From contig NC_068341.1 of the NCBI RefSeq assembly GCF_014633365.1, positions 7,130,001 through 7,194,000 of the forward strand: 64,000 nucleotides of DNA, read 5' to 3'. The notes under the pieces were generated by a model that saw only the letters and a program-made list of their open reading frames with translations, was not told where the DNA came from and ran no database searches. The position numbers and the translations under genes are program-made. Positions 22,601 to 33,500 of this stretch are shown here, one piece after another; position 1 is the stretch's first letter; each line of letters starts with the position of its first letter. The DNA is from Diospyros lotus. Lineage: Eukaryota; Streptophyta; Magnoliopsida; Ericales; Ebenaceae.

Positions 22601-25387
22601 GTTAAGTTCTCGAATACCATGCATTTAAAAGAAGAACATGAAAAGGTGAAATGAAAGTAAATAAATAGGCTGATAACAAATAATGGGGAAAAGCTATTTC
22701 AAATTTCACAACAAATAAATCTTTAAGAGGCAGGATGAACATTTGATCACGTATAAAAATGGTTTATCAGTTACCCAATAAGAAGAGGTGCCTTGGTGTA
22801 TTTGATCAGATGGCAGCATTGTCTTAGTCAATAACTAACACACACACACACCCAACCGTGTACTAATCTCAAATTATGAAAGGGACACATTAAAATTCAA
22901 AAGTTTTTAAGTTGAGCAAATCAAAAACCAAATATATGTATGAAACACAAGTTTAGTAAAAACAAAAATGTGGATGATATTACAGTGAGACTTAAGATTA
23001 AGTTGTTCTAAGAAAATATAAGTTCAAATTTCTTGAATAAATTATTACAAACTACATATATATTATTAAAAATTTTACTCACAGAATCAAGACATAATGG
23101 TTAAAATATAGAAGTGTTTCTAGCACTCACATCGTGAATAAATTATCAGAGACATAGAGAGTTTATCGAAACTGTTACTCACAAAATCAAGACAAGATGG
23201 TTAGAATGGAGAAAGAGTACTTTATGTGATTATATAATTCTAAAAGAAAATTTTATTGAAGTATCGTCTGCTGAGAAGTGCAACATCCCAACAATGTCAG
23301 TTAGAATAAAAGTTTTCCACCAAATGTCATTCAATCTTTAGTTGGCATATATTGGGTACAATGAAAAACAAACTTAACATAAGCAAATATGCTTAATACT
23401 CTAACCATCACTGAAGTATGAGTTCGTAATTTGAAAAAAAAGTTCTAGAGTAAGGTTCGACAACTCACCCACAGATGAAGTAATGACCCCATCTATGATT
23501 CTTTACATCAATATCCTACAAAAAAAATTGATGTAAACATCTTTACTTGATACAGAGTACTTTCACAAATGAATTAATATATTATGGAAAAAAATAAATG
23601 ACAACATACAGAACCTGGTCAAACTAAATACTTGCTGCAGAGGAAAATATTCAGTGCTCCATGAAAATATATTTGTTTGACGAATGGATGGATGAGGATC
23701 ATGGGTCATGAACAGAAATACAGGATAGTAATTCAAGAACCTCAGTATGCATAACGAAAAACCAAAGAAAACGGAAAAAATACAAGAGTAAACATTTACA
23801 TAGGCAAAGTTAAAGCTGTGCCATGACTCATGAGGGTAGGGGTAATATATATTTGAGGCAAGAAATCTTGGTAATATGTCCACCCTCTGCCTTCTTCTTT
23901 CTGCTTTTTTTCCTTAGAATTAATTGCATAAATGCATTGATGGAGCTATGGTTTAGTAAAACAACCATTGCAACTTTTCTGAGTTCTGAAATCAATATCT
24001 TTGACTCTTGAGGTTTCAAAATAATTTAGATTCCATACCAGGAAAGGAAATGTGTCACTATTACCATTCTTCTCAAACTTAACTAAAAGATGGAATAAAG
24101 ACAGAAAACACTAAAATCAAAGTTCGAACTTCTCAACAGCTTTGCCCACTATCTTTACTTTCAAAGGGTTACACACAAAGATAGAAGATTGAGGTATAGA
24201 AATAAATGAGTTTATCCATTCATCAATAGGGTCCACATACTATGTTTCCCAGATCTTACCACAATTGATTGAGCTAGCAAATTAGACCATAAAGACCACA
24301 AACCAATCTAGAATCTAATCTTGCATTAGCCACTAGAACCACACCCAAAATCTCCAGAACGCCCCTTTCCTCCAACCACAAAACAAAGGCACTTTGAGAA
24401 TCCACTACCACGCAACTAATGAGCCCTTTCAGTCTTCTAGGTAGAAGCTTTCCAAGAATCTTATAAAGACTGCCTATTAAGCTAATAGGCTTAAAATATT
24501 TGTTCATCACAAGGTTAAATGCAAATTTCCTCATTCTAAGAATGAGAACGCACACTGATTAGTTCGAACTGCATATGGCTTTCTTTTTCTCTCATCTTTA
24601 ATTTCTTCTTAACATGTGTAGCTTAATTTCCTTTGACTATCCCCTAGCAAATTCTGGCATGCATTCATGCTCCATTGGGCTCTAACATATACCATAGCCA
24701 CCATTGCACAATTAAGTCAATCCGATGAGCTCAGAAACCGTGCAATCATGGAGAAGATACTCCAAGAACATAAAGCCTTGAATTCGATTTTCCCTATTGG
24801 TTATTTGACCACCTTCACATATTATTTCTCATTTGAGCATATCTTGAGCTTCTAGTTAGACGACTGCCTTATTCATAAAGACCCAAATTAGTATTAATTA
24901 TAAGAAGATTCCCCCACCCCCCCAAAAAATAAAAATAAATAAATAAGAATCACCCACCCCACGTATGCAACTAAAGATGAAGAAAACTTCGAAACAAAGA
25001 ATTGGCATGATAAAGGTACGGAGACTCGTGTACCTGGTCAGGATCAGCAGGGTAAACACACAAAGGGTACTTAGCGCTAACATTGGCAATCCTAAGAAGA
25101 CAATCGGAATCCCCAAAATCGCGCTTCCGAATGGCCACTATGGTGTCTTGGCGAATGGCCATGGGCAGCACCGAGTAGCCCTCGTAGTCAATATGCTCCC
25201 CGATCAAATTCACCCGCCCCGGCGACCGAACGAAGACGTCCGGCTCGTGGCCGAAGACGTCCAGGAACTTCGATTTCAAGTTCTGAAAGCGGAGCTCCGC
25301 TTCTTCCAGTTGAGAAGCGCCGCCGTACACCGGCTCCAGGTCGGAGTGGACGGGCACCGGAAGCTCCTCGTGCCTCGCCATCTTCAT
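16668..25387 (-). CDS. GALK: Galactokinase, complete 12-exon gene, 501 aa
   Basis: A GHMP kinase that phosphorylates galactose at C1 with ATP in the cytosol, the first step of galactose salvage. Exons (minus strand): 25387-25034, 23515-23469, 22524-22430, 22282-22200, 21604-21536, 20402-20217, 19569-19435, 19268-19134, 18357-18287, 17246-17169, 17026-16885, 16778-16668. All introns are GT-AG, and the 1506 nt are in frame. Motifs: galactokinase signature [12 protein letters not shown] (57-68), ATP loop GSGLSSSAA (166-174), GTQSGGMDQ with the catalytic Asp 215, and LTGAGWGGC (439-447). The C-terminus is [14 protein letters not shown]. Length and C-terminus match plant GAL1 (about 496 aa). The start is ATG 25387 (MKMARHEE), first in the transcript; ATG 25381 gives the usual MA start and is equally possible. 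No key residue is missing. Introns 1, 2 and 9 carry retroelement pieces. Confidence 0.95.
17767..18118 (-). mobile_element. Solo LTR in galactokinase intron 9
   Basis: On the minus strand the 352-bp segment begins TGTCATGACCCAAGG and ends GAACGTGGCA. It is flanked on both sides by the same pentamer (CCCTC on plus at 17762-17766 and 18119-18123). It contains a TATA-like GTATATAAGAC and an AATAAA-like signal in the right order for an LTR promoter and terminator, followed by a CT-rich leader. No internal region is present. It lies in the same orientation as the host gene, so its signals could act on the pre-mRNA. Confidence 0.75.
22720..23020 (+). mobile_element. Internally deleted RTE remnant in galactokinase intron 2
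   Basis: AGGCAGGATGAACATTTGAT and the following ACGTATAAAAAT (22728-22760) match the endonuclease segment at 13803-13835 of the intact-length RTE ([10 protein letters not shown]). The stretch AAGTTTAGTAAAAACAAAAA with GTGGATGATATTAC (22950-22983) matches 15447-15485 ([11 protein letters not shown]). The 1.6 kb between these points in the full element is missing here. Orientation is antisense to galactokinase. Confidence 0.6.
24274..24545 (-). mobile_element. L1-like non-LTR reverse transcriptase fragment in galactokinase intron 1
   Basis: The minus-strand translation [20 protein letters not shown], then RLKGLIS, then DSQSAFV, then [11 protein letters not shown] is the RT domain 1-2 region of plant L1-type LINEs (canonical FRPISL-G-YKI-KLLA-RL and QSAF motifs). 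Only about 90 residues remain, with no flanking RT motifs or tail. It is in the same orientation as the gene. Confidence 0.75.
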
Positions 25388-26217
25388 CTTCCCAGATTGA
25401 AACAAACAAAGCAAGCAAGCTTTTGATAGGAGAGTTAGGTCGGCCGGTCGGCCTCGCCTTCTGATACTGGTTTAAATAAAAAAGGAAGCCGTGACTGTGT
25501 TGGTGTCTGTGTTCTGTTGTGTTAATTTATTTTTTTTTCTCCTTTTTGTGCGTTTGCGTTGATTTGGATAATAATCACTGGTTGCCAGTTGGGAGAGACG
25601 TCTTCGCGTGGATGAACGATCGGAGCTGAAAATTTTAAATTGTAAATTGTAATCCCGAGGAGGAGAGCTCCTCATCCTCATCGTTTTGCTTCAATTATCC
25701 ATCCATTCCTCTCCGCCCGCCTGCCTGCCTGCCTTTCATCTTTCATCTTTCATCTTTCTTCTATTATGATTAAACCACAGGCTTCTTCTGGATCAAGTAG
25801 GCTAACGTTACCCCGGCCCAAGCCCAAAGTTTCATTAGTTTTCTTTTGGGCTAAGTGGGCCACGCTTAAACTAAACTAAATTAATAATGAATCTTCAAAT
25901 CTACATAAAATCTTAAAATTTAATTAAATTAACATTAAATATGAACTCTAGTTAATTAATACACTAAAAAAATAAATTTCCTGAACTTTATTATCCCCAG
26001 GTAACTCCCCAGAAGGCCCCACTCATGGGTGCAGCAGCATTACTTGGAATTTGGATCATAATAACATGCTCTTTTATGATCCCAACAATATCTGGTAAGT
26101 CTTGGCTCTATGGTGATCATTTGGGTGTGGACAACGAGGCCCCCGGTAAACTGTCTAAGCGAAATTCTTTATTAACAGTAACCACCGCAAATATGCTCCC
26201 CCCCCCCCCCCCCCCCC
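25388..26217. other. Galactokinase upstream region and intergenic DNA
   Basis: The region near 25390-25480 should be the 5' UTR (no upstream ATG was seen up to about 25480). Farther out are short repeats of CATCTTT and GCCTGCCT (25718-25760), GGCCCA/TGGGCC-type motifs near 25815-25860, and an AT-rich stretch. A 20-base poly(C) at 26198-26217 abuts the foldback element. A 89-codon frame at 26025-26294 has no recognised domain and crosses the poly(C), so I do not call it a gene. Confidence 0.5.
26198..26217. repeat. Poly(C) tract, 20 bases
   Basis: Uninterrupted C run directly left of the foldback element at 26220. Confidence 0.95.
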
Positions 26218-26219
26218 AA

Positions 26220-27098
26220 ATTATCCCACATACGTACACATATGAAAATAATTTTATATTTTTTAAATATTGTTATAAATTATTATTTAAATAAATTATT
26301 AATTCTGATCTTTCAATTAAAATTATACTTATAATTACAGTTATTTTAATAATTTATATTAAATATGGAGCTTAATAGAATTTATGCTTATTTTATATTT
26401 TTTTTAATTGTATCTGTCAAGGATAATTGAATTGATCAAATTAGTAAAAGAAATTGTTTTAATTAGAGGGCAGGAGGGGCACAATAGGAGGTCTAATTGA
26501 AGAAGGAAAGTTTTAAGTTTATTATTATCTAGGGTAGGTCAGTGTCTTGTAACAAAAATAGTTATATATTTTTAATTTTTCAATCTGTCCAATTTGAATA
26601 TTTATTTGATGGAGTTGGTTCAATTTTTTTAAAAAAATCAATCTATTCAATTTTAAATTGAATCAAGTCAATTAAATAGATGCTCAAATCGAATAGATTG
26701 ACAAATAAAAAAAAAACTAAAATACCCAATCGTTTTTGTTACTCGACCCTGGCATAACCAGATAATAATAAACTTAAAAACCCCCTCTAATTAGACCTCC
26801 CATTTTGCCCCTTACCCTAATTAAATCAGCCCCTTTGAGTAATTTGATTGACTTAGTTACACTTGACAAATATAATTAAAAAAATATAAAATGATTATAA
26901 ATTTTATTATAATTAAAAAAATAAATGAATTATTAATTATAATTATAGTAATAATTATTAAAATACTGTAATTATAAGTGAAATTTTAATTGAAAGACCA
27001 GAACTAATAATTTATTTAAATAATAATTTATAGCAACATTTAAAAAATATAAAATTATTTTCATATGTGTATGTGTATATGTGTATGACTGGGATAAT
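26220..27098. mobile_element. Foldback (hairpin) element, 879 bp, arms about 430 bases
   Basis: The right half is the imperfect reverse complement of the left half over almost the whole length. Ends are ATTATCCCA...TGGGATAAT. Matching inner blocks include CATATGAAAATAATTTTATA (26238 against 27065), the GTCTAATT/AATTAGAC block (26490 against 26790) and CAATCT...TTTGAATATTTATTT against its counterpart near 26690. The centre is a small palindrome, TTCAATTTTAAATTGAA, near 26653. No coding frame or transposase is present. The form fits a foldback or long-TIR MITE. No target duplication was found because the left flank is poly(C). A transcript would form a long double-stranded RNA. Confidence 0.8.
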
Positions 27099-27102
27099 GG
27101 AG

Positions 27103-27119
27103 GTTGCCCGACGGGCAAC
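27103..27119. repeat. 17-bp perfect palindrome next to the foldback element
   Basis: GTTGCCCGACGGGCAAC is an 8-base inverted repeat around a single A, lying 4 bases outside the right end of the foldback element. Function unknown. Confidence 0.85.
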
Positions 27120-27441
27120 ATATCAGTGCTATAACAGTCACTTGTACACTATGTTGTACGAAAACACCTCATAGGTGTCGTTTTCTCGTTTTCGAAATGT
27201 TTCATATTCCCTTTTCGGATCCTATTTATGCCTATTTTTTTAGAAAAACGTCCGTTTCCACGTTTTTGTTTCCTATCAGAAACGTTTCCCGTTTCCGTTT
27301 CCGTGCAACATAGCTTGTACATGCATTTATAGACATTTTACATAAAGTGACGTCGTGGATTGAACACGGTTACGAAACATCATAACCATGGGTAACAAAA
27401 TGTTATGTTGTCGGGTCATAACATCATAATCTTTGTGCGAC

Positions 27442-28363
27442 CAGTGTTTTAAAACGCAGCTTAGGCAGCCGTTTAAGTGTCGCTGAGGCATTAGGCAACC
27501 CTTGATCGTCACAATTTCTCACAAATCAGTACTTATTGGTGTCGGACCCGATTAATCGAGCTCAATTGACGTCTTGGCAACTCAGGGCAAGGCCTAGCTA
27601 TCCGGGGCGAACACCCGTTTGAATTTCTCCTTTCGCTTTTATACCCTCATATTGATTTTTCTCTATCATTTTTGATGAACTTGTCGATTTCTCTCTATCG
27701 CCACTAATTATCTTATCGCTTTTTCTCTCTTGTTGCCATCATCAATAGTCCTTCTCAACCACATTCTTGACTCCCATTGTCGTTGTCCATTTATTGGCTA
27801 TTGCCCCTTCTTATGTCTATATATATATATAATAGTGTGTATATATATAACAACAATATTAATATATACATACATATATATTGTATTAATATTTTTTTTA
27901 ATTAATTTTAACATGTATATATATAACAATAATTTATAATTAAATAAAAATAAATATTTGATGTATTTTTTTGTATTATTCAATAACATGTATATTTGTT
28001 TGTCTTTTTATCATATTCTGACAGTTTATCAATTTTTTTAAATAAAACACATAATTATTAACTAATAACTTAAAATCACATTTATCTAAACATATTATCA
28101 GTTTAAATGCTATTTAACTTAAAAATTCAAAAAAAAAAAAAAAAAAAAACCTAACCAAACAAAGCCGAAGAAGTTTCGATTTCAGCTCTTTCTATGTTTG
28201 AAACTTTTTTCATCATTTTTGCAACTCTTTTCGATTTTTATAACTCTTTTCACTTGTCTTTTCAACTTATAGTACAAAATAAAAAATAAAAAAATATTAT
28301 TTCGAGACGCTAGGCCCCACTTTAGCGCCCAATTAGAATATTCTAGCACGTTTTAAAATATTG
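27442..28363. mobile_element. Candidate hAT-type MITE, about 0.92 kb
   Basis: The left end CAGTGTTTTAAAACGCAGC and the reverse complement of the right end, CAATATTTTAAAACGTGC, are similar terminal inverted repeats with the CA(G) start usual for hAT elements. The flanking octamers TGTGCGAC and TGTCTGAA match at 5 of 8 positions, weak support for an 8-bp duplication. The interior is AT-rich, contains a 20-base poly(A) near 28130 and has no coding frame. Confidence 0.35.
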
Positions 28364-31300
28364 TGTCTGAAGCGGGTAAAATGAGAAGAGGGGTGCGTCC
28401 CCCCTCCCCCCATTCTCGTGGATCTACCTGACATCGGCAAGAGAATAAATCCGAATATGGCTAATCTAATCTTAATTAAATTTTACAAATGACAAAAAGA
28501 AAAAGAAATTAAAAGTTGAAACCAAACCAGCCATTGTTTCATTCTGACGAAGTCATGGACATGGAGGCGGCGAAGCCCAACTTAAATCATCATCAACCAC
28601 AAATACTGCTTTTTGAAATCTTCGTATTTGTGTGAGACCCATTATCGTGATTCAATTCGCGAAGCACACACATATATATATATACACTACAATCAGAAGT
28701 TGAATTATTACTTACTGTTGAAAAGAAAAGAAAAGAAACTTCCGACAGATTTTAGGATTTCAAGAGATAGGTCTCGTTTCGTCTGTTCTGTTCTTCCATA
28801 CATATGGAGTACTCTTCCTATGTATGTCCCAATAGAAATATCCACTTTTTTGACTCCAAAGCTTTCATGTTCATGAAAAATGAAAAGTTTCCAGCCATAC
28901 AATGAGTGCTCTGTTGATTTATAGTCCATGTCGGGAGAATATATATTTTGTATTTATATATATATATATATATGCACACAACTGTATATGGATCGAGATT
29001 GGAATTCCTTTACAGCTAGCTATGACAACGAGGGAAATACATTAATTATACATTAACTGTTTCTGTAATTAATTATATACATTTTGTAGGACTTTTTATT
29101 AACAAACATTATTATCAGATAAATTTTATTTATTAAAAGATTTTAAGATAAATAAAAAAAAGATAAAAATTACGCGTTCCTACCTCGCAATTAATTACCG
29201 AAGAGACTCAATCAAAGGAGATTTTTAAACTCCGACTTAAAAAGTTTAACACATTATTCTCTATTTTTATTTATTATTATTATTATTATTGTGGTGATTA
29301 TGCATATCAAGTACGTTCACATTTAGAATCCTTTTATTTGAACTGATATTTATATGCTTCGCAAGTGTTCACATTTTTGTGGTGATTATCCTTTCATTTC
29401 AATCCTTTCAATATTTGACTCTATCCTTTCATTTATATACAAAAATCCAAATAATTTTTACATACATATTTATAATTTTAAATTGCATACGACAAAAAAT
29501 AAGTACAATGCAAGCTTAATTAGATTCTTTTATGCATAAATTTTACAAAAATTAAAATAGAAAAGATTAAACATAATAAGGTTCAAATCAATCGACAACC
29601 ATTACCTTGAGTAGCTAGGTAAAATAAACTAGATATAACAATATACACAATTAAAAATCATTCGTGTGGAGGTAAATATTAACTATAAAAGGGAAAGAGA
29701 TCGAGACAAAATGTGAGGAAGAGTGAATGTGATTTGTCGCTACTTCTTCTTCTACTTTCGATGAGAGGCAATTGGTGACTAGTGGCCGATGATCGACAAA
29801 CATAAACAAAAAAAGAGGAAGATAGAGGATAGGGACATTTGTTGGATTTTTGTTTTTTAATTTGTTTGAGGGTATGTTTGGCTTTTTATTGGGTCAACTT
29901 CATCTTATTTATGTGTAATTTTAAAATTTAAAATAAAAACTTTGCCTTTATGGCTTATTAGAAGTGTAAAGTCTTTTAAGTTGGGTTGAGTTTTGGTTAT
30001 TAAGACTCAGTTGTGGTGAAATATTATAATTTTTTTAAAAAGAGAATTAATTCAAAACTTTAAAACTAATTCATGTTGACAAACACGTACCCTCTCTAAA
30101 ATCATGGTAATTAATGTACATAAATCAGAGAAAAAATCCGTTTTATGAACAAAGGGTACTCCAAAAATATTGGTTGGAATGCACTTGGAGATGGAGATAG
30201 AGATGGAGATGGTTGTGCATTACATTAGTGAAGAAATAAACGATTAAACGCGTGAATGTAATAGAATAATAATTAATAAGGAAATTAATATATATATATA
30301 TATAATGATGGGATGGTTGATATGTATATATATATATATATATGAATAGTGTTTTCAAATTCAAATCCAAATCCCATAAATAATTAAAGCAATGGGAATT
30401 CGAATATATAGAATTCCCATGATTTTAATAATATATATAATAATATGATCAATAATAATATAGAAAAGAAAACAAATTAAGGTGACCGTTTTCTCTGTAT
30501 TTGGATTTGAAATGCCTTAGCTACTAGCTAGCTAGCTAGAATATTTGAAATTTAACCATACAAAATTCTCGTTGCCTCATCATTGCCCGCTGGATCCATT
30601 AATTAATTGTTTTCCATATTCAAGTTTGTATTTGTTTGCGGTCACATTTTGTATAAAATATATTATATTAATTAATATACAGAAGAAGTGTTAAAAATGT
30701 TAAACGTATTATTAGGGTTCTTGAATATTAATTATCCAATAATACATACATAATAATATACATGAGCTTCCATTCTTCTGGTTTCTGCAGGTTAGTATAT
30801 AATTGTTTTAAAACGATATATAATTGGCTGGCAATGATATTATATATATATATATATATGCATTCTTAATCATAATAATCATTTATAAGTTTTGTTTATC
30901 ATCAATTACTTACCAAAAGAAAGAAAGAAATTAAGCACCCAACCCAACCAGGCTACTTCATCAATCTCTATATATGTAGCATCATACATATATATAGCAG
31001 GCTAGCTTAATTAATTAATTAGCTTGAAGATAAATGATATATATATAAGTGTGTGGTTAAGGCCATACATAAATTAATTATGACTTAATTGAAAGAACTC
31101 AGACTAATTACAAAGTAAGTAACTGCAAGGAGAATCTAATTAAGTAGATCCATAATTTTTTTTTTTATTGCATGATTGTTATAATAAGTCCTTAATTTCT
31201 TACTAACACTCTATATATATAAATATTCTTCCCACAATAAGAAATATCTAAACTAAAATACAAAGAATAAGAAAAAAGAAGAAACAATGAAAAAGCTAAC

Positions 31301-32127
31301 TCTAAATCGTCATAGTAATATATAATTGATGATGGTTATGGTTAGGGATCAATCATTAGGGCTCTCCCCGAATGTGAGCACTAGTTGGTTTATTTGTGTG
31401 AATTTTATGCCTTTATATAGGTGAGCAGGAGATATTCAGAATTATAATCTCTTAGATTTTAATTTTGGTGATTTTATGTTGTAGCAAAATCTTTCATATC
31501 AAATAGAGATAGAGAGAAGATGACTATCTTAATTAAATTTTCATATATGAGATTTGTTAAATAAAAATAATATTAATTCATAATTATTCAAAAAAGAGAC
31601 GAGTTAAATGGTCTTCGATCAAATTGCGGCTTAGAAATGATTATCTATATATTGATAATTATCGTGTTGGAGATTGTCCTTCAAATTGAGTTTAGAAAAA
31701 ATATGTCATTCAAATAATATTATAAATATATGACAAGATGGAATTTGTATTTTTTTTCAAAGATATAATTTGATAAATTTTCAGTCTCCTAATTAAATAT
31801 TCTCACTTCAATAATAAACTCAGATAATATTACTGCAAAGATTGAACGAGATGAAGGGCAAGGAGGAGGTCACGAGTACACAAACTAAAAGCAAATTAAT
31901 TAGCAAAGTGATTAAATCACATGGAGGATCAGCTCTGAAGGTACAAACGCCATTACTCAAAAGGCCTGTCCTCTTGAATGGTAATTAATCACTAATTAGA
32001 GTCGACGCGAGAGTCTCTCCAATACCTAAAAGACAACCCTGAATCTAAATTAAGGTCTAAGAGAAACATATGTACATACTGATGCAGGTAATTAACTGAT
32101 TAATCTCTTCTTCTTCTTCTTCTTCTT
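28364..32127. other. Long AT-rich intergenic region
   Basis: No gene was recognised. It holds several (TA)n tracts (for example 28955-28972, 30289-30302, 30323-30343, 30840-30859), a (TTA)n run near 29272-29290 and short palindromic words such as GCTAGCTAGC. A 26-codon frame at 28555 is too short to support. The end nearest 32127 should be WRKY 3' UTR, with a (TTC)n stretch at 32107-32130. Confidence 0.55.
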
Positions 32128-33377
32128 CTACTCCTCTTTGGACACCTTTCGCAGCTGCCAAGGCACCATATCCTGAAGCAGTCCACAATCCCTAATCAAA
32201 CACGGAGAATCAACTGGGAATGAGGAATTAGCATTAGCGGTGAAGCTCAAACAAGGTGACGGCGATGGATTAATAATATGGGAATTATAGGGTTGCTCAT
32301 GGCGGTGATCATAGTGAAGAGACGAAGGCCCACCGCCGCCAAAGCCGGCGGATTCCGTCACGAGTCTGACGTTTCCACGCGGTGTTACCAGGCACGAATG
32401 CGTGTGAGTGCCTTCGTAGGTGGTGACAACGGTGGCCGGATCGCCGGAACATCGCTCCACCCGCTTCTTTACTCCACATCCTGGACCAGTGCAGCGGTAG
32501 TAGCTCCTGACGAGAAAACATTAATATTATTGCATGAATATTCATTAAAACTTTTTTGATCATCAAATATGAGGCAAAGAAGAAGGGACCCGAGATTGGA
32601 AATTAAGCTCATGAAATGTGCGTGCGTGTGCATATATACCTTGGGAAAGGGCTATTTTTCACAGCTTTTTGCCCGTACTTTCTCCATCTATACCCATCGT
32701 CCAGATTATCAATCTCACTCTTTGTCAGAAATGCAAATCTAGGCTTTCTTTCCCTTTTTGGCTTCTTTTTGGGTTTCAACCTAAACCGCAAATTAAGAGA
32801 TAAACAAAAGGAGATTAAAGGGCTTAATTTTCTTTTAGAAAAGAAAAAATCAAAATCAAAATCAAATCTTCATATCGCATTAATGCGTTATGTTAATGAA
32901 TACTCTTCGTTTCATCCTCCACCCGAAAAGTAAACTTTGTAAATGGTAGCGTACGTATAATTAATTAAGCAGTATACATTAGGAGAATGCTTACTGTTTG
33001 TTTGTGTTCTCTTGATCCTGCTCATGCTCTTCTTGTACTGTTTTGGTCTGTTCCCAAGTGTTCGGTACTTCGTTGGATGATGAGGAGATCGACGAAGATT
33101 CAGCCGGAGTATTCACGAGCTCCGGCAACTCCCCGGGAACCGACGAAGTCGGAGACAGAAGCGGCAGGGGTGGCTGTAACGGAGATTGGAACTGATCATC
33201 GAAGAAAGATGGGTAATTTTGTTGGAAACCCAACACGTCGATGAAGCCGAAAGAGCCCTTTTCGGCGTCACATGTCATGTCAAAGAAGCTTGTTAAAGAG
33301 AAACCCGACGGAATATGGTCGGAAAATGTAGAATTCCCCACCAAACTTTCTCTCTGTAGCTCTTCTTTGTTTTCCAT
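32128..33377 (-). CDS. WRKY transcription factor, group IIc, 3 exons, 300 aa
   Basis: Nuclear DNA-binding protein that recognises W-box (TTGAC) sites. Exons: 33377-32995 (ACA|GTAAGC), 32780-32640 (CCCAAG|GTATAT) and 32506-32128 (TCGTCAG acceptor, TAG stop); 903 nt are in frame. The N-terminal half is acidic and Ser/Pro/Gln-rich. A basic [13 protein letters not shown] stretch (130-142) is a likely nuclear signal. WRKYGQK is at 160-166. The zinc finger is C180-x4-C185-x23-H209-x-H211, and the second intron lies in the conserved position just after PFPR. C-x4-C-x23-H-x-H with [20 protein letters not shown] defines group IIc. The C-terminal GLLQDMVP recalls the WRKY48/WRKY23-like members; I do not fix the orthologue. 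All key residues are present. The start is the first ATG after a leader with a (GA)n tract. Confidence 0.93.
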
Positions 33378-33458
33378 AGATCGATCACAAACAAACGCAG
33401 ATTCTTCACTTCAAGCTCTTCATAGCTGGAATTCTGCTATAACAGTGTGTGAATGAAG

Positions 33459-33462
<4 letters not shown>

Positions 33463-33494
<32 letters not shown>
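33463..33494. repeat. (GA)n microsatellite in the WRKY leader/promoter
   Basis: About 15 uninterrupted units, 86 bases upstream of the WRKY start codon (CT on the transcribed strand), in the probable 5' UTR. Confidence 0.9.

Positions 33495-33500
<6 letters not shown>

Noticed and set aside
23073..23210. Pair of similar segments (TTACTCACA and AATCAAGACA words repeated about 105 bases apart)
   Set aside because: Only two diverged copies. Probably a small local duplication in galactokinase intron 2 with no further structure.
24965..25426. 153-codon plus-strand frame
   Set aside because: Antisense shadow of galactokinase exon 1.
26025..26294. 89-codon frame starting MGAAALLGIWIIITCSF
   Set aside because: The N-terminus looks signal-like, but the frame runs through a poly(C) tract into the AT-rich foldback arm and has no recognised domain.
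28555..28635. 26-codon frame starting MDMEAAKPN
   Set aside because: Too short, with no splice continuation and no conservation that I can judge.
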